Notes under the pieces: model-generated
The model's input: only the letters and a program-made list of their open reading frames with translations
The model's database searches: none
Told to the model about the DNA's origin: nothing
Assembly: GCA_013316495.1 (NCBI GenBank)
Contig: WSMP01000044.1
Coordinates: 1-11,226 of the forward strand
DNA from: Angelakisella sp.
Lineage (GTDB): Bacteria > Bacillota > Clostridia > Oscillospirales > Ruminococcaceae
DNA length: 11,226 nucleotides
Reading direction: 5' to 3'
Shown: positions 4,168 through 10,967 of the stretch, piece by piece
How the letters are laid out: every line of letters starts with the position of its first letter
Position numbering within the stretch: the first letter of the stretch is position 1
Made by a program: the position numbers and the translations under genes

Positions 4168-5063
4168 TGTATTACCCCATCGACGAAACCACCGCCCGCC
4201 GGGCCCACGAAATGATGTCTATGAGAGACTACACCCCCGGCAGCACCACCGCCGAATATCGCCGGATGGTAGACCAAGCCGCTGCCCTGGTGGAGCGGCA
4301 GAAGCAGAAGGTCAGCCCCTTTTACCACGACAAACTGGACGCCCTTCTGGACCGGTACGCCCGGCGTATGTCCCAGTGGACCAACGACCACAGCCGCAAC
4401 GGTGCAAGCTGTCCCTCCATCTTGATTTGCGGCGGTGCCAATTTCCCCACCCGCAAAAAGGAGCGCCAGAACGCCAGGGATAGCGCGCTTTGGAAAGAGT
4501 ACGAGGAAATCCAAGGCATCCTTGACAAAATCCGCAGTATCGGGACTGGCCCTGTTGACCTTACCGACCCCCACGCCCGTGAAATGCTGGAGGACCGCAT
4601 CCGGCGCTTGCAGGAACGGCTTGACCGGGGCAAGAAGATGAACGCCCATTTCCGCAAACATAAGACCCTCCTGGGCTTTCCCGGCCTCTCTGACGACGAA
4701 GCCGACGCTTTGGACAAGGACATAGCGGCAGGGCCATCCTGGGCCAGAGTCCCTTGCCCGGATTTTGAACTTGCCAGCCTGCGGAATAAGATCAAGACCG
4801 CCCAGAAGCGGTTGACCGATTTGGACAACCTGGAGGCCCGGCAGGATCAGCCCGCCGCCGAAGAAGCCTTTCCAGGCGGGCGCATCGTCCAAAACGCCGA
4901 AGAAAACCGCCTGCAAATCCTTTTTGACGAAATCCCCGGCGAAGATGTCCGGGCGGCCCTAAAGTCCCATGGCTTCCGCTGGTCTCCCAAAAACAAAGCA
5001 TGGCAGCGGCAGCTTACCCAAAACGCAGAGTATGATGCCCGGCGCATCCTGGGGATCGCATAG
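4164..5063 (+). CDS. Helical hypothetical protein with C-terminal W/K module, 299 aa
   Basis: The start ATG at 4164 overlaps the recombinase stop (ATGA) and is preceded by AAAAAGGAGGAAGC. Residues 30-75 and 100-225 are strongly charged and helical, with likely coiled coils (EYEEIQGILDKI, MLEDRIRRLQERLDRGKK, LRNKIKTAQKRLTDLDNLEA). Residues 247-296 form the module NRLQILFDEIPGEDVRAALK, then GFRWSPKNKAWQRQLT. This GFRWSPKNKAWQR-type ending is common in uncharacterised plasmid and integrative-element proteins of Clostridia, and its L-x3-G-x2-W-x2-K core is shared with the J-domain and 285-aa proteins here. No enzyme motif is visible. Its place directly behind the short recombinase raises the idea of a partner supplying missing coiled-coil contacts, but that is speculative. 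It is the last gene before the terminator. Confidence 0.88.
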   Translation: MMYYPIDETTARRAHEMMSMRDYTPGSTTAEYRRMVDQAAALVERQKQKVSPFYHDKLDALLDRYARRMSQWTNDHSRNGASCPSILICGGANFPTRKKERQNARDSALWKEYEEIQGILDKIRSIGTGPVDLTDPHAREMLEDRIRRLQERLDRGKKMNAHFRKHKTLLGFPGLSDDEADALDKDIAAGPSWARVPCPDFELASLRNKIKTAQKRLTDLDNLEARQDQPAAEEAFPGGRIVQNAEENRLQILFDEIPGEDVRAALKSHGFRWSPKNKAWQRQLTQNAEYDARRILGIA

Positions 5064-5084
5064 CATCCCCTACAAAACACAAAA

Positions 5085-5126
5085 GCCCCCGGCAAGCCCA
5101 AAAGCGGGCCGCCGGGGGCGGTTTTA
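5085..5126. terminator. Bidirectional intrinsic terminator
   Basis: GCCCCCGGC (5085-5093) pairs with GCCGGGGGC (5111-5119). On + a T-run follows (5122-5125). On - the opposite flank gives TTTTGTGTTTTG (from 5084 leftward). It lies between convergent genes ending at 5063 and 5131. Confidence 0.9.
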
Positions 5127-5130
5127 TATG

Positions 5131-6246
5131 TCAGGCGGTACAGTCACTTACAACCATTCCGGCCACAACAGAAAGCAAAATATTTTCTTTGTTGGTATCG
5201 TTCAAAACATTTACTACAACAAGGTGGTCACGATGCCCATTATCCTCCAACAGTTTTTGGAGTTTTTCGGTGGCCGCTGTGGTTGTCTGTCTGATCTGTT
5301 CCCAAATTACAACTGCATCGGCGTTCCCATCCTTTGCCAAAAGCGCCGTTGCCGCCATCCCATCCTGCCAAACATTCGCCGTATAGACCACGCCCTCCAG
5401 TGATACGGAATAGTCATCCCCAAAACCTGCTGCAAGTGCATTTTCGATTACGGCTTTCATGTCATCTTCGGATATTTTCTCCTGCGGCTTTTCCTGTTCT
5501 GTACCAAAAGTTTTTTCCATCCAAACATAGGAGTAGGTGTCCACTGTTACTACCATTGATCCGGTCAAATACTCTCCCATTTCCCCTATAATGGACTGTA
5601 CGCTTTCCGGCTGGCTTGCCGGGAACATAGTGATCCCAAAGGCGCTATACCCGCTCAATGGTTCCCCGTTATCCGTAAATGGTTCGCTTTTCGCCTTCCC
5701 CCCCTTCACAATGGCGGTTTGGTCCTCATAACTAAACATATCATCCCAAAGCAGGGACAATTCTAATTCTGTATCGTCCGGCAAATTGGTTTCAATCACA
5801 AAAACTGGCTTTCCTTCTTCGCCGGTCACTTCAATATCAAAAGTGACCTCTAATTTTTCCTTGCCTGTCGGCTGCGCCACTTCTCCTTCTGGCTCTGATT
5901 CTTCCGGCTGCTCTCCTTTGTCCAGCATCGTATAGTATGCTACTACGACTGGAACGTTATTTTCGTACACAGAATCAAGCAAAAACGAGTGGCTCCCATC
6001 AATCGTAACTTTGCCAACCGTTCCCGCTTTGTCGTCTGAATAGGTGAGCATAGTTTCTGTGCTGATATTGATAAATCCCGCTTCTTTCAGTGCGGATATG
6101 GTTTTTTCAAAATCTTCTCCTTGGTATCCGTCTGATGCAAAAGGGGTTCTTGCAGGGTTTTCGATATTCTTGCATCCGGTAAACCCAAAGCACAAAACCG
6201 CCGCCACCAATACCGCCAAACCTTTGATCCAGCGTTTGCTTTTCAT
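5131..6246 (-). CDS. Secreted lipoprotein with PASTA-like N-terminal domain, 371 aa
   Basis: The N-terminus is a lipoprotein signal: KSKRWIK, a hydrophobic core, then the lipobox FTGC with Cys25 as the predicted lipidated residue. The product should be anchored on the outer face of the cell membrane. Residues about 38-105 (GYQGEDFEKTISALKEAGF onward) resemble a PASTA-like domain, a fold that binds cell-wall fragments or acts as a spacer. An acidic linker (109-125) and a beta-rich part follow, and the C-terminal third has a second similar alpha/beta unit. The start at 6246 was chosen because GGGAGGTGTC precedes it and because ATGA overlaps the stop of the 57-aa gene. An ATG at 6291 in frame would spoil the signal peptide. 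It is a cargo or surface gene; its receptor or role is unknown. Confidence 0.85.
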   Translation of the reverse strand: MKSKRWIKGLAVLVAAVLCFGFTGCKNIENPARTPFASDGYQGEDFEKTISALKEAGFINISTETMLTYSDDKAGTVGKVTIDGSHSFLLDSVYENNVPVVVAYYTMLDKGEQPEESEPEGEVAQPTGKEKLEVTFDIEVTGEEGKPVFVIETNLPDDTELELSLLWDDMFSYEDQTAIVKGGKAKSEPFTDNGEPLSGYSAFGITMFPASQPESVQSIIGEMGEYLTGSMVVTVDTYSYVWMEKTFGTEQEKPQEKISEDDMKAVIENALAAGFGDDYSVSLEGVVYTANVWQDGMAATALLAKDGNADAVVIWEQIRQTTTAATEKLQKLLEDNGHRDHLVVVNVLNDTNKENILLSVVAGMVVSDCTA

Positions 6247-6416
6247 TTTGACACCTCCCGCTTTTCGGAAAACCCCTTTTCCGTCCCGCACATCACCGAC
6301 TGTGCAAATTCCAGCGATTTCAGTATAATCAATGCGCTTTCCTGGCCTCTTTCATCCAGAGCCAAAAAAATTTTGACCAATTCCATTTCTTTAGAATTGC
6401 TATCCTTTTGCGTCAT
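6243..6416 (-). CDS. Small helical protein upstream of the lipoprotein, 57 aa
   Basis: The ATG at 6416 follows GAAAGGAAAA on the - strand and the frame is open for 57 codons to a TGA that overlaps the lipoprotein ATG by four bases. The sequence begins MTQKDSNSKEMELVKIFLAL, continues as an amphipathic helix (DERGQESALIILKSLEFAQS) and ends in a charged tail. The core resembles the short C-terminal helical unit often seen at the end of Xre-type regulators, and the HTH protein at 6568-6897 has a similar tail (GEAIRIFKGLRPEFQDYALDQIRKLAE). It could be a small partner of that regulator. The tight overlap implies translational coupling with the lipoprotein. Confidence 0.75.
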   Translation of the reverse strand: MTQKDSNSKEMELVKIFLALDERGQESALIILKSLEFAQSVMCGTEKGFSEKREVSK

Positions 6417-6453
6417 AACCGCATTTTCCTTTCAGGTATTGCGTTATACACAC

Positions 6454-6482
6454 ATTATACCATGGTATTATGGTGTTGTCAA
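6454..6482 (-). promoter_or_regulatory. Consensus sigma-A promoter of the lipoprotein operon
   Basis: On the - strand, TTGACA (6482-6477) and TATAAT (6459-6454) are both perfect and 17 bases apart. The spacer and -10 region contain the palindrome ATACCATGGTAT (6457-6468), a likely repressor-binding site. Confidence 0.9.
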
Positions 6483-6545
6483 CGTTCTTTGGCCCGTCCG
6501 CTTGTGTTGACACGACCTTTTTTGTGTTGTAAGATATACACAACA
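6473..6545. promoter_or_regulatory. Candidate operator cluster (GTGTTGT half-sites)
   Basis: GTGTTGT/A occurs at 6473-6479, 6504-6510 and 6524-6530, with an inverted copy ACACAAC at 6538-6544. TGTTGT (6525-6530) and ACAACA (6540-6545) form a dyad over the -10 box of the HTH gene promoter, and the first half-site covers the -35 of the lipoprotein promoter. This fits autoregulation by the Xre protein; binding itself is inferred. Confidence 0.5.
6507..6535 (+). promoter_or_regulatory. Promoter of the Xre regulator gene
   Basis: TTGACA (6507-6512), 17 bases, TAAGAT (6530-6535). The predicted transcript starts near 6542, just before the ribosome site AAAGGAGGGG (6551-6560). Confidence 0.8.
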
Positions 6546-6567
6546 TCAAAAAAGGAGGGGCTATCGC

Positions 6568-6897
6568 GTGTACAACAGAATCCGGGCTGTGCGAAAAGCC
6601 CTTAATCTTTCGCAACGTGAGTTTGGGGAGGGCCTTGGTGTTAGCCGGGATGTTATCGGTAACATTGAGTATGGCCGTGTTCCGCCCAAAGAACCATTTT
6701 TGATCCATCTTTGCCAACAGTGCAGGATAAACCGCCGTTGGCTGGAAACCGGGGAAGGGGATATGTTTGAGAAGGATATTCCCCAGGACCCAGCGGGAGA
6801 AGCCATCCGAATCTTCAAGGGCCTCCGCCCGGAGTTTCAAGACTACGCCCTTGACCAGATCAGGAAACTGGCCGAACTCCAAATGAAAGATAAGTAA
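6568..6897 (+). CDS. Xre/HTH_3-family transcriptional regulator, 109 aa
   Basis: Residues 4-60 are a helix-turn-helix of the Cro/CI (HTH_3) type: IRAVRKALNLSQREFGEGLG, then VSRDVIGNIEYGR, and the family's typical continuation RRWLETGEGDMF. The C-terminal 40 residues are helical and probably dimerise. The start is a GTG at 6568, seven bases after AAAGGAGGGG; no nearby ATG fits. It is divergent from the 57-aa/lipoprotein pair, with candidate operators in the gap, so it probably represses that pair and itself. No Ser-Lys peptidase domain is present, so it would not self-cleave in an SOS response. A terminator follows at 6903. Confidence 0.92.
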   Translation: MYNRIRAVRKALNLSQREFGEGLGVSRDVIGNIEYGRVPPKEPFLIHLCQQCRINRRWLETGEGDMFEKDIPQDPAGEAIRIFKGLRPEFQDYALDQIRKLAELQMKDK

Positions 6898-6902
6898 CCA
6901 TC

Positions 6903-6948
6903 ACACCCCCGCCGCCTCCTGCCGGTCGGGGGTGTTTCTTTGTTTGTT
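6903..6948 (+). terminator. Intrinsic terminator of the regulator gene
   Basis: ACACCCCC (6903-6910) pairs with GGGGGTGT (6928-6935), followed by TTCTTTGTTTGTT (6936-6948). The other strand has no T-run, so it acts on the + strand only. Confidence 0.88.
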
Positions 6949-7142
6949 CGCAAATTGTTTTTCCGATGACCCTTCCGGGCTTGCGGAAATGGTTTTGCGC
7001 CGCACATATTGGGCCATTTCAAAATGATGATTTTCTGCTGTCTTTTCATACCCGCCTTTTCCAAAAGTTTGGCTTTATGCTCTCATTTTTTGAGCGGCAA
7101 ATCTCACCACCGGCTATCTTGTAAGCAGACCTCTGATACCTA
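6949..7142. other. Intergenic stretch between convergent genes
   Basis: No supported gene. A dyad TTTCCG (6960-6965)/CGGAAA (6984-6989) is present. Near 7147-7156 lies an alternating ACGCGCGCGC at the very end of the HTH gene to the right. No strong terminator for the leftward operon was found. Short frames on the - strand have no ribosome sites. Confidence 0.4.
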
Positions 7143-7625
7143 TTAAACGCGCGCGCACGAAGCCCTGCCCAAAATCTCCTCCACCATAGGCACATCCGCC
7201 AAGGCTTCCCCCAACCGTTCTACCGCCTTTCCGTACCAACGGCGGGCAGTGGTATCTGGCACTCCCATTTCCACCGCAATCCTCGCCCAACTGTACCTAC
7301 CTGGATGCCGCATGAAAAGCAGACGTTTGTACTTACCCCGCAAGGAATCTATACAGCCCTGGATCACCGCCTTATCTCCAGCCAATACTGTCATTTTCAC
7401 TTCGATTTCCCGCAGACGGTATTCCAGACCTTTTTCCTCTGCCCGTTCCGCCAACACCGCCGTTGGATTGCCCAGGGCGGGCCCACGGGGAACACCATCC
7501 ATCGGTGTCCCCCGCAGGCCGCAGTATTCTTCTTCCAGGTCTGCCCGTTCCTGACGGAGAAGCCGCATCATGCCCGGTATCTCGTGGTAATACATGATAA
7601 TCGTTTCTGCCTGCCCTTTTTGCAT
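7143..7625 (-). CDS. ArpU/sigma-like HTH protein, 160 aa
   Basis: Residues 12-105 are helical and charged, with a coiled-coil character (RLLRQERADLEEEY, EYRLREIEVKM). Residues 106-140 (HPGRYSWARIAVEMGVPDTT, then ARRWYGKAVERL) form a helix-turn-helix like sigma factor region 4 and ArpU/RinA-type late regulators of Firmicutes phages, in which YSW-x-IA-x-EMG is typical. It probably controls transcription of a module of the element. The ATG at 7625 follows GGAGGAGCAAAG. The last residues GRASCARV come from a GCGCGCGC-rich end and look unlike the rest, so the natural C-terminus may have been altered by a recombination junction there. Confidence 0.75.
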   Translation of the reverse strand: MQKGQAETIIMYYHEIPGMMRLLRQERADLEEEYCGLRGTPMDGVPRGPALGNPTAVLAERAEEKGLEYRLREIEVKMTVLAGDKAVIQGCIDSLRGKYKRLLFMRHPGRYSWARIAVEMGVPDTTARRWYGKAVERLGEALADVPMVEEILGRASCARV

Positions 7626-7674
7626 CTTTGCTCCTCCGTTTCCCGCTTTAGACCTTCTGCCTGACGCTTTGTTA

Positions 7675-7809
7675 TTACTCCTTGCTGCCCCTGTAGCTGT
7701 CAGCCTGCTTTGTCTCCCGCTCCCGCTTTTTCCGCTGAAGGAATTTCCGCTGTGCGTTTTTTACAATGTTTTTCCGGTAATATCCTGGCATGGGGGCTTT
7801 ACGTCTCAT
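7675..7809 (-). CDS. Very small basic protein, 44 aa
   Basis: Read from the - strand, ATG at 7809 after ACAGGAAGA to TAA at 7675. The sequence begins MRRKAPMPGYYRKNIVKNAQ and then runs as a strongly basic helix (RKFLQRKKRERETKQ). It has about one third Lys/Arg and no hydrophobic core, so it likely binds nucleic acid or the ribosome, or is disordered. It lies 12 bases after the 43-aa gene and 49 bases before the HTH gene in the same direction. The reading frame is short enough to be overlooked; a coding role is supported by the ribosome site and the tight packing but not proved. Confidence 0.55.
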   Translation of the reverse strand: MRRKAPMPGYYRKNIVKNAQRKFLQRKKRERETKQADSYRGSKE

Positions 7810-7821
7810 TCTTCCTGTCCC

Positions 7822-7953
7822 CTAAATGTAATAGGTCATTCTTCCGGTTTGCTCCCGATTCCAGTCCCGGTCCATGGCCTTGTACTTCTGGCGTGTCCCT
7901 GTCCAGGTCCGGTTTTTCCACAGCCAGCGGATGCAAAACAGTATGTATTTCAT
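7822..7953 (-). CDS. Very small basic, Trp-rich protein, 43 aa
   Basis: Read from the - strand, ATG at 7953 after a strong ribosome site (AGGAGGAAGTGTT) to TAG at 7822. The sequence begins MKYILFCIRWLWKNRTWTGT, a short hydrophobic, Trp-rich start followed by a basic, hydrophilic part (RQKYKAMDRDWNREQ). The first 12 residues could touch the membrane but are too short to cross it. It follows the zinc-ribbon gene by 11 bases, as in a tight operon. No family recognised. Confidence 0.6.
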   Translation of the reverse strand: MKYILFCIRWLWKNRTWTGTRQKYKAMDRDWNREQTGRMTYYI

Positions 7954-7964
7954 AACACTTCCTC

Positions 7965-8474
7965 CTATCCCTTTTTTCTCTCTTTACTTCTTCTTTGCGA
8001 TTCCCGCTTTCGCTTGGTCGCACAGTCCGCACAGTAGGTATATAGCTTGCTTTTTAGTGGTGCACCGCAATCTGCACACTTTTTGCCACTGGCAGCACGT
8101 TCCGCCGCCCGCTGTTCCCGTTCTCTTTGTCTGCGCTCCTTTTCCCATTTCTCCCGCCGCCTTTGCCCGCAGGCGGCGCAAAATACAGCGTTGCATTTAC
8201 CGTCAAACAATATCCCGCACTCTGCACAGACCATTTTCCCGGTTTTTGTGTCCCGCTTTGGCGGTGGGACCTGGTGTTCCTTGCGGTAGGCTTTTCTATC
8301 CCGTTTTCCGCCCTTACGGTATCTTCCCGGTATATCCTTTGGGGTAAATCCGTTTTTCAAGAGGACTTCCACAATGTCCCCGGTGGTGCAGGCATTCAGC
8401 TGCGCCAGGATCGCCACCTGCCTTTCCCGGTTTTTCGCCTGTCGGAAGGATGTGACGATCTCTTTTTCCGTCAT
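7965..8474 (-). CDS. Zinc-ribbon protein following ParB, 169 aa
   Basis: Residues 1-55 are helical (TSFRQAKNRERQVAILAQLN, then VEVLLKNGFTPKDIPGRY) and could form an HTH-like unit. A first cysteine set, C83-x2-C86 with C99-x2-C102, and a second, C133-x2-C136 with C148-x2-C151, each look like one zinc ribbon. Between and after them lie very basic, Arg/Lys-rich helices, so nucleic-acid binding is likely. The ATG at 8474 overlaps the parB TGA by four bases and has AGG six bases upstream; an ATG at 8480 is possible but its AGG is too close. It is coupled to parB and may help partition or regulate the element. The function is otherwise unknown. Confidence 0.8.
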   Translation of the reverse strand: MTEKEIVTSFRQAKNRERQVAILAQLNACTTGDIVEVLLKNGFTPKDIPGRYRKGGKRDRKAYRKEHQVPPPKRDTKTGKMVCAECGILFDGKCNAVFCAACGQRRREKWEKERRQREREQRAAERAASGKKCADCGAPLKSKLYTYCADCATKRKRESQRRSKERKKG

Positions 8475-9541
8475 GTGCATCCTGCCCCGCCCCCTGTACT
8501 CTCCAGCCTTGCAATAGCGGACGTCAGGGCGATTCCGTCCAGCTTCCAGTCCCTCGTCTTATCGCCGCTTCGGTCCATGTTCAGACAATAGGTACAGAGG
8601 CTATCCAGGCGGTCGATCAGCCGCTTTGTTTTTTCTTCCGGGGTGTCCTCTGCCTCCCGCTTTTCCTTGCGCGGTTTTTCCGGCGCCCTCTCCTCCGCCC
8701 TTTGTACCTGCGGGGAAGGGGAGGGAGCGGCCTCTGGTATTTGGGTGGGCTGTTCCGCTTCTTCCGTAACCGGTTCCGGCTCCTGGGCCTTCCGCCGCCG
8801 TACATCCTCCAGGGATAGCGCCCCCTTCTGCCGGTATTCTTCCATGGCGTCGGCTTGCTCCTCCTCCGGGAGGGTGGACAATTCGTAGGCGGCGGATACG
8901 TTCACCCTGCCCGCTGCAAACTCCGCCTGGAAATCCGGCGTCAGGTGCTTGGCGATACTCTCATATCGCCCCACCTGGGCCGGGGTGGTCCCCAGCTGCT
9001 CTGCGATGATCTTCCGGGTCTGGCCCGGAATTTTCTGGTGCTGGCGCTTCCGTTCCAGCAGGGCCCGAAGGCGGGTAACTTCCTGTACCCGCTCCCAGTC
9101 GGTCTTTTCCCGCTGGCCGTTGGTGGCAATCAGCAGGATTCCCTCGTCGATCTCCCGGATTTCCGCCGCCTCCGCGGCTTCTTCCGGGTCCTCCGGCTCC
9201 TCCCCGGAGGTCTCCTCCACCATACAGGGCATTTTCCGGTACTGCTCCTTGCCCTGCTCCACCAAGAAGATGGAGGCCAGCCGCCGCCGGTGCCCGGCGA
9301 TGACCTTGTACTTCCCCCCGCCCAGGGGGACCACAAGCCCCGGCTGCTTAACCCCGCCGGAAACCTCAATCAGCGCCGCCAATTCCTCAATGGCTGACAT
9401 AGCATAGAAGTTATCCTCGGACGGGATCAGGTCATAAACGTCTATGTATTTCAGTGCGGCCCGGCCCGCCTGTTCGTCCGCCCTGCTCTTTGCCTGGACC
9501 GTTCCCCGCCCTCTCTGCAAACTCAAAATATCAAACGCCAC
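8471..9541 (-). CDS. parB: ParB-family partition/DNA-binding protein, 356 aa
   Basis: Residues 28-105 form the ParB N-terminal domain with the AGHRRR box (82-87), where GERR/GHRR marks the CTP-binding site in this family. A helix-turn-helix at about 172-200 (QTRKIIAEQLGTTPAQVGRY) binds the centromere parS. It should load on parS and work with ParA to segregate the element. Unusual: residues 109-130 are an acidic Glu/Pro/Ala insert between the box and the HTH, and 252-306 is a Pro/Glu-rich linker before a C-terminal helical part. The start is a GTG at 9541 with AAGGAAGG upstream. It follows parA by two bases. No parS was recognised inside the window. Confidence 0.93.
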   Translation of the reverse strand: MAFDILSLQRGRGTVQAKSRADEQAGRAALKYIDVYDLIPSEDNFYAMSAIEELAALIEVSGGVKQPGLVVPLGGGKYKVIAGHRRRLASIFLVEQGKEQYRKMPCMVEETSGEEPEDPEEAAEAAEIREIDEGILLIATNGQREKTDWERVQEVTRLRALLERKRQHQKIPGQTRKIIAEQLGTTPAQVGRYESIAKHLTPDFQAEFAAGRVNVSAAYELSTLPEEEQADAMEEYRQKGALSLEDVRRRKAQEPEPVTEEAEQPTQIPEAAPSPSPQVQRAEERAPEKPRKEKREAEDTPEEKTKRLIDRLDSLCTYCLNMDRSGDKTRDWKLDGIALTSAIARLESTGGGAGCT

Positions 9542-9543
9542 TT

Positions 9544-10326
9544 TCAGTTACCTTCCTTCTTGTCCGAATCGGTCAACCCCAGGTACTCTGCCACCAGCTT
9601 TTTGTACTGTATGGCCGCCCAACTCCTGGAGGCGTACTGGCAAATTGGCTCATGGGCAAAGGTGCTTTCTGACACCTTTGGGTTATAGGAAATCGCCGCC
9701 TGGAACACCGGGCAGATACCGCTTTTCTCCAGGGCTTCCCTGGCTTCCAGAAAGGCGTCCCGTTTTTGCCAGTGGGTGAAAAAAGCCCCCTGTAACACCA
9801 GCCCCGGATTCAGCGCCTTTACACGCTCCACCTGCTCTGCCAGGTCTGCCAATCCCGCAAAGGAAAAATCATCAGGCCGGACCGGGATCATCACATCGTC
9901 AGAGGCTACCAGGACGTTCAGCGCCACCGTGTCCACCGCTGGGCCATTGTCTACCACGCAATAGTCGTAATCGTCCCCCAGGCGGCACAGAGCGGCTTTC
10001 AGTGCCCCTGCCGTGTCCCGGCTCTCGTCCATGTACAACTCCCGGTCGGCGGTGTACAGGTCCATATTGGAGGTAATTACGTCCAGCCCTTTGTATTTCG
10101 TCGTGTAGATGGTTTCCAGGGCGTCAAGGGCCGGATTCAACAGGATGGCCGCCGTGCCCTCCTGCGCCCCATACAGCCGGAAATACTGGGAGGCGTTGCC
10201 CTGCTTGTCCCCATCCACCAGCAGCACCCGCTTTTTGTGGACCACCGCCAGGATATGGGCAAAGTTGACCGCCGAAACGGTCTTTCCCACGCCTCCCTTT
10301 AGGTTGATAAAAGATACAACACGCAC
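9544..10326 (-). CDS. parA: ParA-family partition ATPase, 260 aa
   Basis: The protein opens with the deviant Walker A motif KGGVGKT (10-16). Walker A' is DGDKQGN (38-44), with K where P is usual, and Walker B is YCVVDNGPA (122-130) with Asp126. There is no N-terminal HTH, as in the short type Ib/Soj-like ParA proteins. It binds ATP and nonspecific DNA and moves ParB-bound DNA over the nucleoid. The start is a GTG at 10326, seven bases after AAGGAGGGG, with the stop of the upstream gene inside the ribosome site. It lies in one row with ParB, so the two are made together. Confidence 0.95.
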   Translation of the reverse strand: MRVVSFINLKGGVGKTVSAVNFAHILAVVHKKRVLLVDGDKQGNASQYFRLYGAQEGTAAILLNPALDALETIYTTKYKGLDVITSNMDLYTADRELYMDESRDTAGALKAALCRLGDDYDYCVVDNGPAVDTVALNVLVASDDVMIPVRPDDFSFAGLADLAEQVERVKALNPGLVLQGAFFTHWQKRDAFLEAREALEKSGICPVFQAAISYNPKVSESTFAHEPICQYASRSWAAIQYKKLVAEYLGLTDSDKKEGN

Positions 10327-10328
10327 AC

Positions 10329-10967
10329 TTACCCCTCCTTGCTTTCGTCAGCATCTTCAAAAATGCTCTGCTGTCCGTCATCCTGGTCTGCCGTGGAGCA
10401 GCTACTTATGGTAATCTTTTCGAGTTCCCGCTTGGAATCAATCAGCAGCAGTTCCAACTGGGTAATGAATTTTTTGTCCGTTACCACGTCATACGGGGCG
10501 ATAATCCCCCGAAGCATCATCCCTGCTTTGACCGCTACATAGGAAACGCCCTTCGGTGTCTTTCTTTCGTACAGATTCAAAAGGTCTATTTCATCTGCCA
10601 GCGGTTCCAAAAACTGCTCCCCTATAAAAATAATACCGTCCTTTGTGCGAAGTGGAATCATCTGCATACCGTTATATCCAATGGTCATTTCCTTTTCTTC
10701 CAGGAGCGTTTCTTTCGGGTCTTTGTCTGCCACGCCTATGATCTCCGGCATATCTTCGCACAGAATCACCAGCTTTTCCCGCTTTTTCTCCGGGATGTCG
10801 AACATAGCGCAAAGGCTTTCCTCGTCAAGCAAAGGGAGGCCATTCAGCGGGTATAGAGCGTTCCCGGTTCCAAGCCACTGGGTAATCACGCCCTCACGGT
10901 CCATTTTGTTATACAGCCGGAATGTTCCTGCCCGGCTGCAAAGCGCCGCAATCTTCTTGATCTTCAT
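10329..10967 (-). CDS. Hypothetical protein upstream of ParA, 212 aa
   Basis: The ATG at 10967 was chosen because AAGGAGTGAACAGC precedes it; an ATG farther upstream at 11069 would lie wholly within the methylase gene. The sequence begins MKIKKIAALCSRAGTFRLYN and is a mix of alpha and beta segments, with acidic loops (DADESKEG at the C-terminus, STADQDDGQQSIFEDADE). No membrane segment, signal or catalytic motif was seen, and I do not recognise the family. It ends two bases before parA and so is expressed with the partition genes. Such a conserved neighbour suggests a role in replication control or partition, but that is inference. Confidence 0.82.
   Translation of the reverse strand: MKIKKIAALCSRAGTFRLYNKMDREGVITQWLGTGNALYPLNGLPLLDEESLCAMFDIPEKKREKLVILCEDMPEIIGVADKDPKETLLEEKEMTIGYNGMQMIPLRTKDGIIFIGEQFLEPLADEIDLLNLYERKTPKGVSYVAVKAGMMLRGIIAPYDVVTDKKFITQLELLLIDSKRELEKITISSCSTADQDDGQQSIFEDADESKEG

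Noticed and set aside
4059..4916. Long - strand frame, 285 codons
   Set aside because: Lies opposite the recombinase end and the 299-aa gene, is Gly/Val-rich without a domain, and runs against a well-packed operon.
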